Of a stretch of 39,336 bases of DNA, positions 21,879 through 31,006 are shown one piece after another (positions within the stretch are counted from its first letter, which is position 1; the number at the start of each line of letters is the position of its first letter). The stretch comes from a virus. The notes beneath the pieces are model-generated. The model had not been told where the DNA came from. It ran no database searches and saw only the letters and a program-made list of their open reading frames with translations. Made by a program: the position numbers and the translations under genes. The DNA lies in the IMG/VR virus record IMGVR_UViG_3300030390_001641, positions 1 through 39,336 of that record; one strand, written 5' to 3'.

Positions 21879-23269
21879 TCTGGCTCCATCCCTAGTTCGT
21901 CCAGTATTTTTCTGGTCTCATCATCAACCTCAACCTTAGTTGATTGCTGAACCCCAGAACTACCGATGTTTGGAGGTTGAGCGTTTGTAGGAGCAGTTGA
22001 TTGACCTTCATACTTATAATAGAAATCTTGATTAGCTATCTTGTTGTCCATAGCGTTCAGTGATCGCTCAGAGGTTCTTATAATCGTGTCAAAAGTTTCT
22101 AAAAGCATTGCTGCGCTGTTTTTCTGGTCAAGCGACCCTAGAACAGACTGAAGTAAACTAATTTCAGTATCAGAGACATTACCTAAAGCACCACCGGTTG
22201 GACTGTTGTTTCTCATCTCTTGCAATTTTGCAAAGCCAACATTACCTCTAAGTGTTTGTAGATATTCAGCTAAAGCTTTTTGACTACTGTCTGGTAACTT
22301 TTCAAGTAAGCCACCCCATCCAGCATTTGTTGCGTTTTGCAGTAATGTTCTTGCGTTCTCAATAACACGCGACACAGTGTCAAATCTTGCTTTTTCAGCC
22401 TCTATGACATTTACCCCCATTGGCCTTTCTTTAAAATAAGTTTCTTGGCCTTTTGCGAATTGAACCTTAAATGCTGCCTCTTCCGAAAGCTTTTGTGCTT
22501 CAGCAACATCTACTGCTGGCTCCATATCTTGGGTTACGGGGTCGTACCGATAGGGGACACCCGCGATATATGAAATTGCCGATTTATCTAACATTTTGAC
22601 AGGCTCACCATTTACATCTGTGATAACTTTTGATGAGGAATCTGCATAAGGCTGAATCAAAAAACCATCTGAGTTTGGTTTAGGAGTGCCAGAAGTTTTT
22701 AAAGATGGATCAGAAGTTCTATTAGCGGCTATAGAATTATTTCTATCTGTTACTGCACCTTCAAAAGCCATTGCTCTTGCATCTCGACCGCCGTAAAAGC
22801 TTTTAGCATTTAATTCTTGAAGTTGATCTAAATCTTGTAACCGTTTTTTATACCCTTCCACTGCGCTTTTGCTTGGGTCCATTTGGAAACCAACGCCATC
22901 GGTCAAAAAGTTAATCGGTGCGCCTATTGTGTTACGAGCAACATCAGCAGCAAAATCGCCAAGTTTAAACAATGGGTTGTTAACTTTGCGATCAAAATCT
23001 TCGCCAGCTTTACCCTGCAATTGTTGCATCTGTATTTTATTTTGGTCGTAGATAGCTTTCTCAGGCGTTGTAAACTGAGGCTGCCCAATCTCATTCTGAC
23101 CAGCAGGAATCATGGTTCGTTGCATCATCACCAATTCTTGTTGGTTTTGAGGCACAAACGGCATTACCGACTCTAATTGGGCATCTCTTTGCATTTTGCC
23201 TTGAGCATAAAGATTGCCAAGATCATCACCCTCTTGTAGCAACCCGCCACTCGTTACATAATTTCTCAT
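21875..23269 (-). CDS. Internal virion or tail-associated protein
   Basis: A 464-residue protein with a Gln- and Met-rich first third (QNQQELVMMQRTM) and a helical remainder (about 280-430, including LLQSVLGSLDQKNSAAMLLE), with no signal peptide or membrane segment. It ends in an acidic tail (EVDDETRKILDELGMEPE). No domain is recognised. It lies between the Gly/Asn-rich protein and the second internal protein, and is coupled to the latter by an ATGA overlap. Marine podoviruses often have proteins of this kind here, of unproven role. Confidence 0.7.
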   Translation of the reverse strand: MRNYVTSGGLLQEGDDLGNLYAQGKMQRDAQLESVMPFVPQNQQELVMMQRTMIPAGQNEIGQPQFTTPEKAIYDQNKIQMQQLQGKAGEDFDRKVNNPLFKLGDFAADVARNTIGAPINFLTDGVGFQMDPSKSAVEGYKKRLQDLDQLQELNAKSFYGGRDARAMAFEGAVTDRNNSIAANRTSDPSLKTSGTPKPNSDGFLIQPYADSSSKVITDVNGEPVKMLDKSAISYIAGVPYRYDPVTQDMEPAVDVAEAQKLSEEAAFKVQFAKGQETYFKERPMGVNVIEAEKARFDTVSRVIENARTLLQNATNAGWGGLLEKLPDSSQKALAEYLQTLRGNVGFAKLQEMRNNSPTGGALGNVSDTEISLLQSVLGSLDQKNSAAMLLETFDTIIRTSERSLNAMDNKIANQDFYYKYEGQSTAPTNAQPPNIGSSGVQQSTKVEVDDETRKILDELGMEPE

Positions 23270-23281
23270 AAATAGTTACCT

Positions 23282-24355
23282 TTAACCGAATCCACCGCTG
23301 ATAGACATTGAATCAGAGCTAGAAGTAGAATCAGCCTGACTTAGATTGTTTGGAGCACCAACGATATTGTTGTAGAAGTTAAGACTGTTGAATGGAGACA
23401 TACCTTGCTGATACTGATTGTTGAGAAGCTGTTGCTCGTAATCTCGCATGTACTGACCAGCGCCCTGCTGCATTCCAATGCCTTGATTCATCATGTTAGC
23501 GCCGGACATCATGTTGCCATACCCCTGCTGGCCTAACTGACCGGAAAGGTTAGCACCAAACTGTTGGTTCTGTTGGTTGCTGTTAAAAGCGTTTTGACCC
23601 ATGCCAGCGCCAAACTGCATCATGTTGTTGTACGCACCTTGATTTGATTGGTTAGCCTGTTGTTGGAACCCAGCGTTTTGAGATGCGCGGTTAGCCTCTA
23701 TACCAAGCCCCGTGTTATACGCTTGACCTCTCATGCTTGCAGAGATATCACCGATACGGTCACCGGCGCCTCGTGCAGCAATACCCGCCATGACACCCGC
23801 TCGACTAGAGCCAGAGTTACCTGTACCAGCGGCGTTAGACGCAATACCTGTTAATTGATTTTCCTGAAGGTTACGCACAACGTCACGACTTGCAGCATCT
23901 ATCTGGCCGTTAAGCAAACTGTTGTTCATGTACTGACCAGCGTTTGCGGCGTTAAAGCCTCGGTTATTAGCGGCTCCCATCATGCCCGCCATGTTTGCCA
24001 TGCCTTGTCCAGCGCCCATCGCAGTGTTGATGCCGCCTTGAGCGTTACCGCCCATCGCGCCACCCGCATAGTTCAACGCCATGCCTGTGCCACGGGTCGC
24101 ATTAGCGCCAGAGGCCATCATGTTAGCGCCAACACCGGCTTGCATACCGCCAGCACCGTAAGCTGTGCCAAGCGCACCGCCTAACATGCCGTTTATCCCG
24201 GCAACACCCTCAACAGGCATACCTTGAGCGTTAAGCTGTTGTGCTTGGCCTCGTATGTCATCTAAATACGGTTGTTGGCTAGGATCAACAAAAGTAGACG
24301 AGCTACTGTTGGAGTCTGAACTTGATTTTGAACCGCCAAAGCTAAATAAACCCAT
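23282..24355 (-). CDS. Gly/Asn/Gln/Met-rich virion protein
   Basis: A 357-residue protein with very biased composition: repeated GAG, GMQQ, NQQ and ANMM units from residue 55 on. It starts MGLFSFGGSKSSSDSNSSSS and has the segment DPSQQPYLDDIRGQAQQL (about 24-41), a motif I associate with tail or internal proteins of marine phages. It is probably a structural component with flexible, glycine-rich loops. The gene is separated by 12 bp from its downstream neighbour. Confidence 0.7.
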   Translation of the reverse strand: MGLFSFGGSKSSSDSNSSSSTFVDPSQQPYLDDIRGQAQQLNAQGMPVEGVAGINGMLGGALGTAYGAGGMQAGVGANMMASGANATRGTGMALNYAGGAMGGNAQGGINTAMGAGQGMANMAGMMGAANNRGFNAANAGQYMNNSLLNGQIDAASRDVVRNLQENQLTGIASNAAGTGNSGSSRAGVMAGIAARGAGDRIGDISASMRGQAYNTGLGIEANRASQNAGFQQQANQSNQGAYNNMMQFGAGMGQNAFNSNQQNQQFGANLSGQLGQQGYGNMMSGANMMNQGIGMQQGAGQYMRDYEQQLLNNQYQQGMSPFNSLNFYNNIVGAPNNLSQADSTSSSDSMSISGGFG

Positions 24356-24364
24356 TTCTTGTAC

Positions 24365-24613
24365 CTATGCTATTTTTGTCCAGCTTGTGTCGTAGTAATA
24401 AAGACCGCGACCTGCGCTTGGATTCCAGTTAGTGCCGTCTGCAAAAACAACATCGCCAACCTGTGGCTTTGCGGGTTCTGCATTAATGACGGGTATGTTT
24501 AATGTCTGTCGTGACGTTGTAAAATTGTTTGATATCCTCACAAGCTCACCGGATATCCAGTTTTTGAAATCTGGCAAGCTCTGAGCCGATGAGCTTGTTG
24601 GTAAATAACTCAT
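24365..24613 (-). CDS. Small tail-associated protein
   Basis: An 82-residue protein (MSYLPTSSSAQSLPDFKNWI...) with a helical first half and a beta-type second half ending GLYYYDTSWTKIA, a pattern common at the ends of phage tail domains. Its ATG overlaps the end of the nozzle gene (ATGA). A head-tail or tail accessory role is inferred from position. Confidence 0.7.
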   Translation of the reverse strand: MSYLPTSSSAQSLPDFKNWISGELVRISNNFTTSRQTLNIPVINAEPAKPQVGDVVFADGTNWNPSAGRGLYYYDTSWTKIA

Positions 24614-26175
24614 CGTGCAGCTACCTCTTTAATATCAATATCTAAGCCGGTGAGTCTCCAGTAATCAGTGGCGCTGATGCTTTCAACTTTTAATGCAAGA
24701 TAGCGGCCTGATGCTCTAAAATCGATCTTGTGATCTTTCTCTATCTCATAGGCTTGAGGCTCACCCCACATAACGCCATCTTGCGGTGTCATGCTCGAAC
24801 CAACACTGATATTCACTGACCCCTGCCCCTCGATCTGAGGCAGTATTGAGTTGATCTGCTTGATCGTATTTGTGGCCGCGCCGATAACCTGATCTAAATC
24901 AATTTTTGTTGCTTCAAGCGTGGCTGTTATTGATGTGTCAGCCGCTCCGTGAGTGTCATTCATCGTAAACACTTTAGAGGTTGTGTAGCCAGCACCGAAA
25001 AGCTTTAAGGCATTAGCCTCTGAGCTTTGAGATACGTTCGACCAGTATGCCGTCGTGCTGTTCCACTGCCCGACAACATCAGCCCAAGTCCCTTGTGTTG
25101 CGCCCATTTTTTCAGAAACTGACAGTGCTCTTAAATTAGGCAAATCAATAAAAGTAAAAGCGTTCTGCGCCCAGTTATATACAAGTGCTTTGTTGGCGCT
25201 TTCTGAGTTAGTAGCGTCTACATCCGCGTAACAAATCCAAATTTCAGACCGATTATTGACCGTCTGGCAATAAACGCTGCGCGTGTCAGTCAGCGCATTA
25301 AAAAAAGTTCGTCTAACACGTTTTTCGGCAATGCTCTGCTTTTGATTGCCGTCATGCACATAAATGTCATCATGGCCCACAACTAAGTGCTTTCCTAAAA
25401 ACTCAGCACATGCGCCGCGATTTATAATTCCATCGTCGGAAAATACTTCACGGAACGAAAACACCAACGGCGCTCCGATAAAATCCATCGCGTAAACGCC
25501 ACGTTCTGCATAAATTATCTGAGAGTTGTTAAGTGTTAACTGATCTATGAGATCACCATTATTACCACCTAGCGTGTTCTCTCCAGCTAAGTTTGTGGTG
25601 CTAGTGATCGAGTAATCAGTCGGCACTCCTGTCGGCTCATACTCATCAGACCATCGAACCGTGTAGGGGTACTTGTTACTGCTCGACTCATAACCAGCCA
25701 TAATCAAAAAAGACTTATATGGCTTTAAACATTGTGTTTTTACACCTGAAGGCCACGCCGTTAAATCGGCAAACCTTTGTGGGCTGGCGTCCGGTTGCAT
25801 AAACTGCGGTACGTCCGAGCCATTATTCATCATCAACGCATTGCCAAGTTGCTCTGACTGCCAACGGGGACTGTTGGTGTAATTGAATGCGTCTGATGTT
25901 TTAGACACATTTGTTACGATAGTGCCGTTAAATCTATATATTTTATTCAGTGTCCCAACGACCAGCGTGTTGTTTTCTTGATACATCCAACCCTGTACAT
26001 GAGTCGGCGCATACGCTGTACTAAATCTAATGCTATGACCTAGCGCCTTGCCAATGCGTCCTTCGTGAAAACTGACATTGTTGCCAACCGGAAACTGTGT
26101 TAGCTCCAAGTCATACGGGTCTTGGTCGGTAACAATACCGCCAGCGCCGATATTTCTTAGCGGGACGTAAGCCAT
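24610..26175 (-). CDS. Tail nozzle / DNA stabilisation protein (P22 gp10-like)
   Basis: A 521-residue beta-rich protein. The opening MAYVPLRNIGAGGIVTDQDP and the following FPVGNNVSFHEGRIGKALGH are characteristic of the packaged-DNA stabilisation or nozzle proteins that close the short tail of P22-like phages. Repeated beta segments (GTLNKIYRFNG, VVGHDDIYVHDG, ALVYNWAQNAFTFIDLP) fit a propeller. The start shares bases with the stop of the preceding gene (TAATG). Function is inferred from family resemblance. Confidence 0.8.
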   Translation of the reverse strand: MAYVPLRNIGAGGIVTDQDPYDLELTQFPVGNNVSFHEGRIGKALGHSIRFSTAYAPTHVQGWMYQENNTLVVGTLNKIYRFNGTIVTNVSKTSDAFNYTNSPRWQSEQLGNALMMNNGSDVPQFMQPDASPQRFADLTAWPSGVKTQCLKPYKSFLIMAGYESSSNKYPYTVRWSDEYEPTGVPTDYSITSTTNLAGENTLGGNNGDLIDQLTLNNSQIIYAERGVYAMDFIGAPLVFSFREVFSDDGIINRGACAEFLGKHLVVGHDDIYVHDGNQKQSIAEKRVRRTFFNALTDTRSVYCQTVNNRSEIWICYADVDATNSESANKALVYNWAQNAFTFIDLPNLRALSVSEKMGATQGTWADVVGQWNSTTAYWSNVSQSSEANALKLFGAGYTTSKVFTMNDTHGAADTSITATLEATKIDLDQVIGAATNTIKQINSILPQIEGQGSVNISVGSSMTPQDGVMWGEPQAYEIEKDHKIDFRASGRYLALKVESISATDYWRLTGLDIDIKEVAAR

Positions 26176-27203
26176 TAATCTGCGATTCTTTTAAACATGT
26201 AAACGACGATATAAGGCTGCACGATAGTGTGCGCCGCACCGCCGCCGGTAGATGCTGTACTAGCAGAGGCGCTTGCAGATAATGCACCACCGCCTGTGCG
26301 GTTGTTAGACCCGGATGTTGTTTGAAAGGCAGTAAATGTGTGGCTGTGAGCTGGCATCTCTGCAATGGATAATGCGTGAGTCTTCGTACCACCGATTTCT
26401 TCAGCAGTATCAAAGTCAGTGTCGCCAGAATCTAAACCAACCATGACTCGTCCAGCACCAAATGCTTCCCAGTTACCCCCAAACAGGGTGCTTGGGTTGG
26501 TTGCTACAACAGAGGTGTAAACAGAGCCAATTGGATAAACAGCTAAAAGTGTTGCCTTTGCATCTAATGCTGTTTGTAGTCCTGTCACGTTAGATAAAGC
26601 AACCGCACCAGAAAAGTTTCCAGCGGTCAGAGTGTTACTGCTTGGGTTGTAGTGAAAGCTGTTGTCTGTGTCTTTATTTAAGTATTCAGTGTCGTTTTCA
26701 GGTTTAGTAACATCTTCACCGAAAATCATTCGATGATTTTTATCTGCGGAGACACCGGGCGCGTCTACCGATGATGCAATTTGAGCAATACCTGTTAAAT
26801 GGCCTGTCACGTTTGCAGTGAGCGTTGCATCTGTGCCGTCTGTACCGTTATCTAAAATTCTATTGACGCCATTGCCCGCGTAGACATCACCTTGCGTGTC
26901 ACCAATAAGATTGCCAATAAAATTTGACGTAATAACCGTTGCCGAAAAATTACCACTGGCGTCACGTTTGACTAAGGTAGATGGCGTCGCAACATTAGTT
27001 GCGGCTGATGTATCTGCAATACCACCATTTATCTGGTTATTACTGACCGTCACCGCGCCAGTTATTGCTGGAAAACTTCTCTGCAAAACGTCTTTTATTA
27101 GACGAAGATGATTATCTCCTTCACTGAGCGGATCAGCCGATGTCGGATTAGTACCAACTAATCCATCGATGTATGTTGAGCTTGTGTTTGCTTCGAGACC
27201 CAT
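26175..27203 (-). CDS. Tail fibre / collar protein
   Basis: A 342-residue fibre-type protein. The N-terminus (GTNPTSADPLSEGDNHLRLIK) is a recurrent tail-fibre attachment segment. The middle is Asn- and Thr-rich beta structure, and the C-terminus has the collar domain YPIGSVYTS, FGGNWEAFGAGRVMVG, the His-rich PAHSHTFTAF and VQPYIVVYMFKRI. The His pair probably binds a metal, as in other collar-domain fibre tips. One of at least four proteins likely to contact the host surface. Confidence 0.85.
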   Translation of the reverse strand: MGLEANTSSTYIDGLVGTNPTSADPLSEGDNHLRLIKDVLQRSFPAITGAVTVSNNQINGGIADTSAATNVATPSTLVKRDASGNFSATVITSNFIGNLIGDTQGDVYAGNGVNRILDNGTDGTDATLTANVTGHLTGIAQIASSVDAPGVSADKNHRMIFGEDVTKPENDTEYLNKDTDNSFHYNPSSNTLTAGNFSGAVALSNVTGLQTALDAKATLLAVYPIGSVYTSVVATNPSTLFGGNWEAFGAGRVMVGLDSGDTDFDTAEEIGGTKTHALSIAEMPAHSHTFTAFQTTSGSNNRTGGGALSASASASTASTGGGAAHTIVQPYIVVYMFKRIAD

Positions 27204-27224
27204 TATTTTTTCCTACGTTATTTG

Positions 27225-27584
27225 TTAATAGCACCAGCACATTTGTTCAGTTTTTCGTGTGTCAACATGAACAAATGTTCTTGCTACTCCGACAGACATA
27301 CCCATTGCTGAAGCGTGTTTGACAATTGCTAAACGCTGCGCGCCACCTCCTGAAATTTTGATGTCACATGCAATACCCTGCGTATGAACACCGGGATTTT
27401 TTTGATTTTTTTTTGCTTTTTCAACGCTATGGCTCTCAGACCGAAAACCGCTAGTGATAATAAAAGGAAAGCCGCAAATTTCTCGGAGGTGTGAAAGAGC
27501 TTTTAAAAACTCTGGACACATATCTTGCTCTCCGGTTTCGGAGCAAACAAACTCGTCTAATGAAAAATATTTGTAATCACTCAT
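27225..27584 (-). CDS. Endolysin, M15 family peptidase
   Basis: A 119-residue single-domain cell-wall peptidase that should cut the peptide side chains of peptidoglycan at lysis. It has FIITSGFRSESHS (residues 41-53), then the zinc site H67 in GVHTQGIACDI with D74, and H106 in TFVHVD. No signal peptide is present, so it depends on a holin. It overlaps the PD-(D/E)XK gene by eight bases. No spanin gene was recognised nearby. Confidence 0.88.
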   Translation of the reverse strand: MSDYKYFSLDEFVCSETGEQDMCPEFLKALSHLREICGFPFIITSGFRSESHSVEKAKKNQKNPGVHTQGIACDIKISGGGAQRLAIVKHASAMGMSVGVARTFVHVDTRKTEQMCWCY

Positions 27585-27984
27585 ACAGATTTTCTAATAC
27601 CTTCTCTAAAGATTGTTCCTCAATCACAATATCTAACGCGTCTTTTTTAATTCTGAAAACGCCTTTTTTTATGTCCGGTGTGACTGCAAAAAAAACAGCT
27701 CGTATTGGCAATGCTACAAATGCAAAAAAATCTACATCTTTATTCTCATAACTTTTCTTGCTGTCTCTTAAGGGGTGCCACTGCCAATAAAAATTGCCAT
27801 TAATTTCTTGAACGTACCACGTTGACTTAACTTGGCACTTATAAAAAGCACCGGAATAATTTTCTAAAATGAGGTCATAAGGGCTGGAGGATGATGCAGT
27901 TGCTATCGTCTTAAATCGACGTTGCAGCACGCTGGCGGCTAGAAACTCCCCGGCAACACCAATCCAAGCATCGTCACGAGTCAT
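27577..27984 (-). CDS. PD-(D/E)XK nuclease-like protein in the lysis cassette
   Basis: A 135-residue protein with a small nuclease fold: GEFLAASVL (E13), SSSPYDLIL (D37) and KCQVKST (Q51, K53), the E-D-QxK set of resolvase-like and group I intron endonuclease-related families. Residues 69-100 (PLRDSKKSYENKDVDFFAFV) continue the typical fold. It sits between the holin and the endolysin, an odd place for a nuclease, and has its own promoter with almost no leader. A role in excluding other phages or degrading DNA is possible but unproven. Confidence 0.8.
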   Translation of the reverse strand: MTRDDAWIGVAGEFLAASVLQRRFKTIATASSSSPYDLILENYSGAFYKCQVKSTWYVQEINGNFYWQWHPLRDSKKSYENKDVDFFAFVALPIRAVFFAVTPDIKKGVFRIKKDALDIVIEEQSLEKVLENLYE

Positions 27985-27992
27985 AGTTGTAT

Positions 27993-28021
27993 ATTCTACA
28001 GTATGTTGTAACTTTATCCAA
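27993..28021 (-). promoter_or_regulatory. Promoter of the 27984 nuclease gene, near-leaderless
   Basis: TTGGAT (28021-28016) and TAGAAT (27998-27993) are 17 bp apart. The ATG lies only eight bases after the -10 box, so the RNA would start one or two bases before it, and there is no ribosome binding site. ATACAAC-type bases that recur at the operator promoters flank the -10 (GTTGTA at 27986-27991 and 28005-28010). Confidence 0.55.
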
Positions 28022-28031
28022 ATATAGGGCG

Positions 28032-28394
28032 TTACTTACCTCTTTTTTTAGACAAAACTCCCTCAAAAGCACCGCCTCCAAAATAAAATCCTACAATGGA
28101 AAGCGTTATCCAATCTATTTTAAATGCTGATATTATCTCTTGGACTGCGCTAATATCCCGATCCATAAAGAACAGCATTAAAACTATGAAATAAGAACCG
28201 ACAAAAGTAAAACCAAACATCAAAGCAAGGTATCTCTGAGCGACTTTAAACGGCGCGTAGCTCGTTAATAAATCTGTCTTAGCCTTCGTTTTAGCTTCTA
28301 TAGATTCGGTCTCTGAAGTATGCATAGAATCGATAAGGTCTAGACCTTTACCGATCACATCGCCACTACCTAAAATCGTACTTAATATCCCCAT
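28032..28394 (-). CDS. Holin-like membrane protein
   Basis: A 120-residue protein with a soluble N-terminal helix region and two clear hydrophobic segments (about residues 58-76, LALMFGFTFVGSYFIVLML, and 95-113, WITLSIVGFYFGGGAF), then a basic tail KKRGK. The layout matches the phage three-span holin family. Its ATG overlaps the stop of the next small holin-like gene (TAATG). It probably forms the membrane lesion that releases the endolysin. Confidence 0.8.
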   Translation of the reverse strand: MGILSTILGSGDVIGKGLDLIDSMHTSETESIEAKTKAKTDLLTSYAPFKVAQRYLALMFGFTFVGSYFIVLMLFFMDRDISAVQEIISAFKIDWITLSIVGFYFGGGAFEGVLSKKRGK

Positions 28395-28558
28395 TACTTT
28401 CGGCCTAGTATTTTTTGAACCGTGTCTGATTCATAAATCCTTAACGCCATCCAAACAATGGTCAAAAGAGACGCCATCGGAGGCAACCAAGTAAACAGGC
28501 TGGCAATGCCGGTGCTTGCCGCCACTACATCGATGGCGTTTTTAGATTCTTCCGTCAT
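28394..28558 (-). CDS. 54-residue small holin-like protein
   Basis: A very short gene (MTEESKNAID...) with one or two hydrophobic segments separated by a Pro pair (VVAASTGIASLFTWL, PP, MASLLTIVWMAL) and a basic end ILGRK. The shape is that of small class II or III holins. Start ATG 28558; no good Shine-Dalgarno is seen. It may work with the next gene as a holin pair or holin-antiholin. Confidence 0.75.
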   Translation of the reverse strand: MTEESKNAIDVVAASTGIASLFTWLPPMASLLTIVWMALRIYESDTVQKILGRK

Positions 28559-28577
28559 TACTTTTCATCCTTGAATA

Positions 28578-28664
28578 TTATTTTTTAGGTTTTTTGCCCT
28601 TTTGGGCTGCGGTTTTCTTTGGCCGACCAACTTTACTACCGTATGTTCCTTTACCTTTTGGCAT
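28578..28664 (-). CDS. 28-residue basic peptide
   Basis: A tiny gene: MPKGKGTYGSKVGRPKK followed by a Lys-rich tail. AGAGG lies nine bases before the ATG. Peptides with this exact opening recur in short-tailed marine phages next to the lysis genes. The role is unknown. The conserved start and binding site make it more than a chance frame. Confidence 0.7.
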   Translation of the reverse strand: MPKGKGTYGSKVGRPKKTAAQKGKKPKK

Positions 28665-28666
28665 TT

Positions 28667-28816
28667 TTATTTCCTCTTTGCAGTTTTTTTGGATTGTTTA
28701 AAAGCTTGTGCAGTCGGTGCTCCCGGAGACCCTACCTTTCGCATTTTCTCTTTGCTTCCAGCGGCAATACGCCGCTTTTTAGCTGCGATATTTGCGTATA
28801 AACCTTGTTTTGCCAT
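28667..28816 (-). CDS. 49-residue basic conserved phage protein
   Basis: A small basic protein (MAKQGLYANIAAKKRRI...) with KMRKVGSPGAPTAQAF in the middle and a Lys-rich end. The same pattern (KKGLYANI, KMRKPGSKGAPTA) occurs in many marine podophage genomes. It ends two bases before the next gene. Role unknown; it could bind DNA or virion proteins. Confidence 0.75.
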   Translation of the reverse strand: MAKQGLYANIAAKKRRIAAGSKEKMRKVGSPGAPTAQAFKQSKKTAKRK

Positions 28817-28880
28817 TGTTTTATCCTATTGTTTGTTTGCTTTAAAAATTGGCCTGTCCACCTTTAAAGGACATTAAATA

Positions 28881-30644
28881 TTATGTAGTCCATCGGTTAA
28901 ATACGACTAAACTTTTATCAGCTACTGACCTTCCAGTAGGAATAGCGGCAATTGTAAATGTTGCCGTTGATAGGCTTGAAACAGCAGTCCAGTGGGTTGT
29001 GCCATCGTCTAAGAGAATTCCAACTAAATCTCCGTTAGCAACCGCATCTATGTCTACTACAGTAATTGACGTTGCTCCTGCTACTACCGCTCCATTAGCA
29101 AAAGTTTCATTTGAATAAGACACATATCTTATAGATGCAGGCGATGTGGCAGTATTTAAAATGGAGGTGTCTTGCGGAACATAACCTTTTGTTACGACTC
29201 CGTTTATTGATGGCATTCTTGAGAATCTTTGTGCGCCCTGAACAGCATCTCTGTTTCTTTTTTGGCAGTAAAAAAATGCAGATACTTCTTCAAAAGTAGA
29301 GGCCGCAACACTAATCATTGCTAATTGAATGTATTTCACTTCTGTTCTGACCACTGCGGCAGGGAAGTCACTAACTTGTGCGCTTGTTAAGTTTGTGCTT
29401 GGCCCATAATAGCCGCGCCCATTATTTGTTAAAAGAGAAGCGTTAATCATATTAATGTACGCACCTGCTCCACCTTCACTTGTAATAGGCTTCATGTTTG
29501 CATCGTAAATATAGACATACGGCCGCCAAGCAGTGGTTGGAGATTTTACATTAAAGCCAAAAACATCGCCGAACTCGACTGGAATAAAACCTGAAAGCCC
29601 AAGAACATCGTTAGTTGATGCTGACATTTTCTTTAGAGATGGGGTTATTAAACCTTTGTGAAAAGGGGGATGATGGATAGAGGTGACTTGGCTACCAAAC
29701 GCACTACTATCTGAGCCTGTAGAAACTACTCCAGAATTTGGCGTAATGTTAAATAAAGTTACTTTTTCGCAACCTATTAAATGCTCTGTTGTAACAATGT
29801 TATTTTGACCACTGTTGGTGATAGGGGTATCAATCGTATATGCGTTTCTTGGATTTCCTACTCCACTCCACGTTTGAGTCAAGTAATTATTAAAAGTATT
29901 AGCATCAAACGAAATTCCTGTAGACCCGCTCGTACCTTCTAACCTTGCACCATATACAAAATTGGTATTACAGTTTACAAATGAAATCTTAACGCTAGAA
30001 CCTTCAAAAGTATTGTTATAGAATTTGTTATGGTTGTGCTTGTAACTAACACCTTGAATATTTAACTCAATGATTCGTCCACCATGAATGCGATTTTCAG
30101 TTATCCAAGATTGTGTTCCGCCTGCATCTTTTATTTCTACTTTACGTTGTGCGCCCGATAAATAAATATCGTTATAAGCGGTCGAATTTGTCAAAGCTGA
30201 AGAGTCATCAGCGTATAGCTGTAAATAATTACAACTACCTATGTTTAAAACGCCAGATTTCATTCCAGAGATTCTAAAAATAGGACGAGAAGGAGCAGGT
30301 GCAGAGATTAAAGATGTTCCATCCGTTACGTCAGCAAATCTAATATTAGCTATTCCCGATGTAGCAAAGCCACCAACGACTACAGGTACGCCAGAAATAG
30401 CAGGGTTAACTAAGATGTTAGATAAAAACTCAATATCATTTACACCGCTGAAATTTAGGGCGCTATCAATTTTAAAAGTAAATCCTGATGGAGCATAAAG
30501 TTTCTTATTGCTTGTTACGCAAGAATCTATAGCCGCTTGTATTTTTGGTTGGTCATTCGCATCACCATTACCCACTGCACCAAAGTCCAAGACATTAACT
30601 GGAGCGCCTGTAATCATTCTGTTATGTGCTTTTGTTAAAGCCAT
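28881..30644 (-). CDS. Second tailspike, pectate lyase-like beta-helix
   Basis: A 587-residue tailspike. The attachment region ends in VNVLDFGAVGNGDANDQPKI (residues 17-36), the signature that begins right-handed beta-helix domains in phage tailspikes. Asn-rich helix rungs follow (GSCNYLQLYADDSS, NRIHGGRIIELNIQG). The C-terminal third is a different beta domain (SITVVDIDAVANGDLV). It should bind or cut surface polysaccharide. A similar spike is coded at 32165, and the two share only the helix entry motif. Confidence 0.88.
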   Translation of the reverse strand: MALTKAHNRMITGAPVNVLDFGAVGNGDANDQPKIQAAIDSCVTSNKKLYAPSGFTFKIDSALNFSGVNDIEFLSNILVNPAISGVPVVVGGFATSGIANIRFADVTDGTSLISAPAPSRPIFRISGMKSGVLNIGSCNYLQLYADDSSALTNSTAYNDIYLSGAQRKVEIKDAGGTQSWITENRIHGGRIIELNIQGVSYKHNHNKFYNNTFEGSSVKISFVNCNTNFVYGARLEGTSGSTGISFDANTFNNYLTQTWSGVGNPRNAYTIDTPITNSGQNNIVTTEHLIGCEKVTLFNITPNSGVVSTGSDSSAFGSQVTSIHHPPFHKGLITPSLKKMSASTNDVLGLSGFIPVEFGDVFGFNVKSPTTAWRPYVYIYDANMKPITSEGGAGAYINMINASLLTNNGRGYYGPSTNLTSAQVSDFPAAVVRTEVKYIQLAMISVAASTFEEVSAFFYCQKRNRDAVQGAQRFSRMPSINGVVTKGYVPQDTSILNTATSPASIRYVSYSNETFANGAVVAGATSITVVDIDAVANGDLVGILLDDGTTHWTAVSSLSTATFTIAAIPTGRSVADKSLVVFNRWTT

Positions 30645-30667
30645 TGTATTATCCTTACTCGCAGTGA

Positions 30668-30988
30668 TTAATTAAAGTCAACGCCATTGCCGGAGAGTTG
30701 TGGCCCACCAAATCGTAATGTCAGGCTACTGCTACCGGATAAATCGCCAGTTTTAATTCCTGCACGATATCGAACTTGAGGTTCAGGCTCATAGCCTACA
30801 AACTCACCGACTTTCGTAAATACATCAGTATCAAGAAAGGTTGTTCCGTCATAACTTTTTTGAACAGTGACTTTCGTGCCACTGCCTAAAGTTCCACTGA
30901 TTGAAAAGCTAAAATCACCAGAGAAGGTTCTAACATCGGTGAACTCATTTGCGGCGTCAACAGCCGATTTAGTAACGTAAGTAGTCAT
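30668..30988 (-). CDS. Small beta-sandwich tail protein
   Basis: A 106-residue beta-rich protein (FSGDFSFSISGTLGSGTKVTV, YEPEPQVRYRAGI). It sits between a tailspike and an S74 fibre and has no membrane segment or signal. It probably joins or decorates a tail fibre. No family is recognised with confidence. Confidence 0.7.
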   Translation of the reverse strand: MTTYVTKSAVDAANEFTDVRTFSGDFSFSISGTLGSGTKVTVQKSYDGTTFLDTDVFTKVGEFVGYEPEPQVRYRAGIKTGDLSGSSSLTLRFGGPQLSGNGVDFN

Positions 30989-31006
30989 TTTATTATCCTT
31001 GTAAAG

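Noticed and set aside
28855-28873. Terminator after the second tailspike
   Set aside because: TGTCC/GGACA is a five-bp stem with a nine-base loop and the T-run is ten bases away; not convincing.
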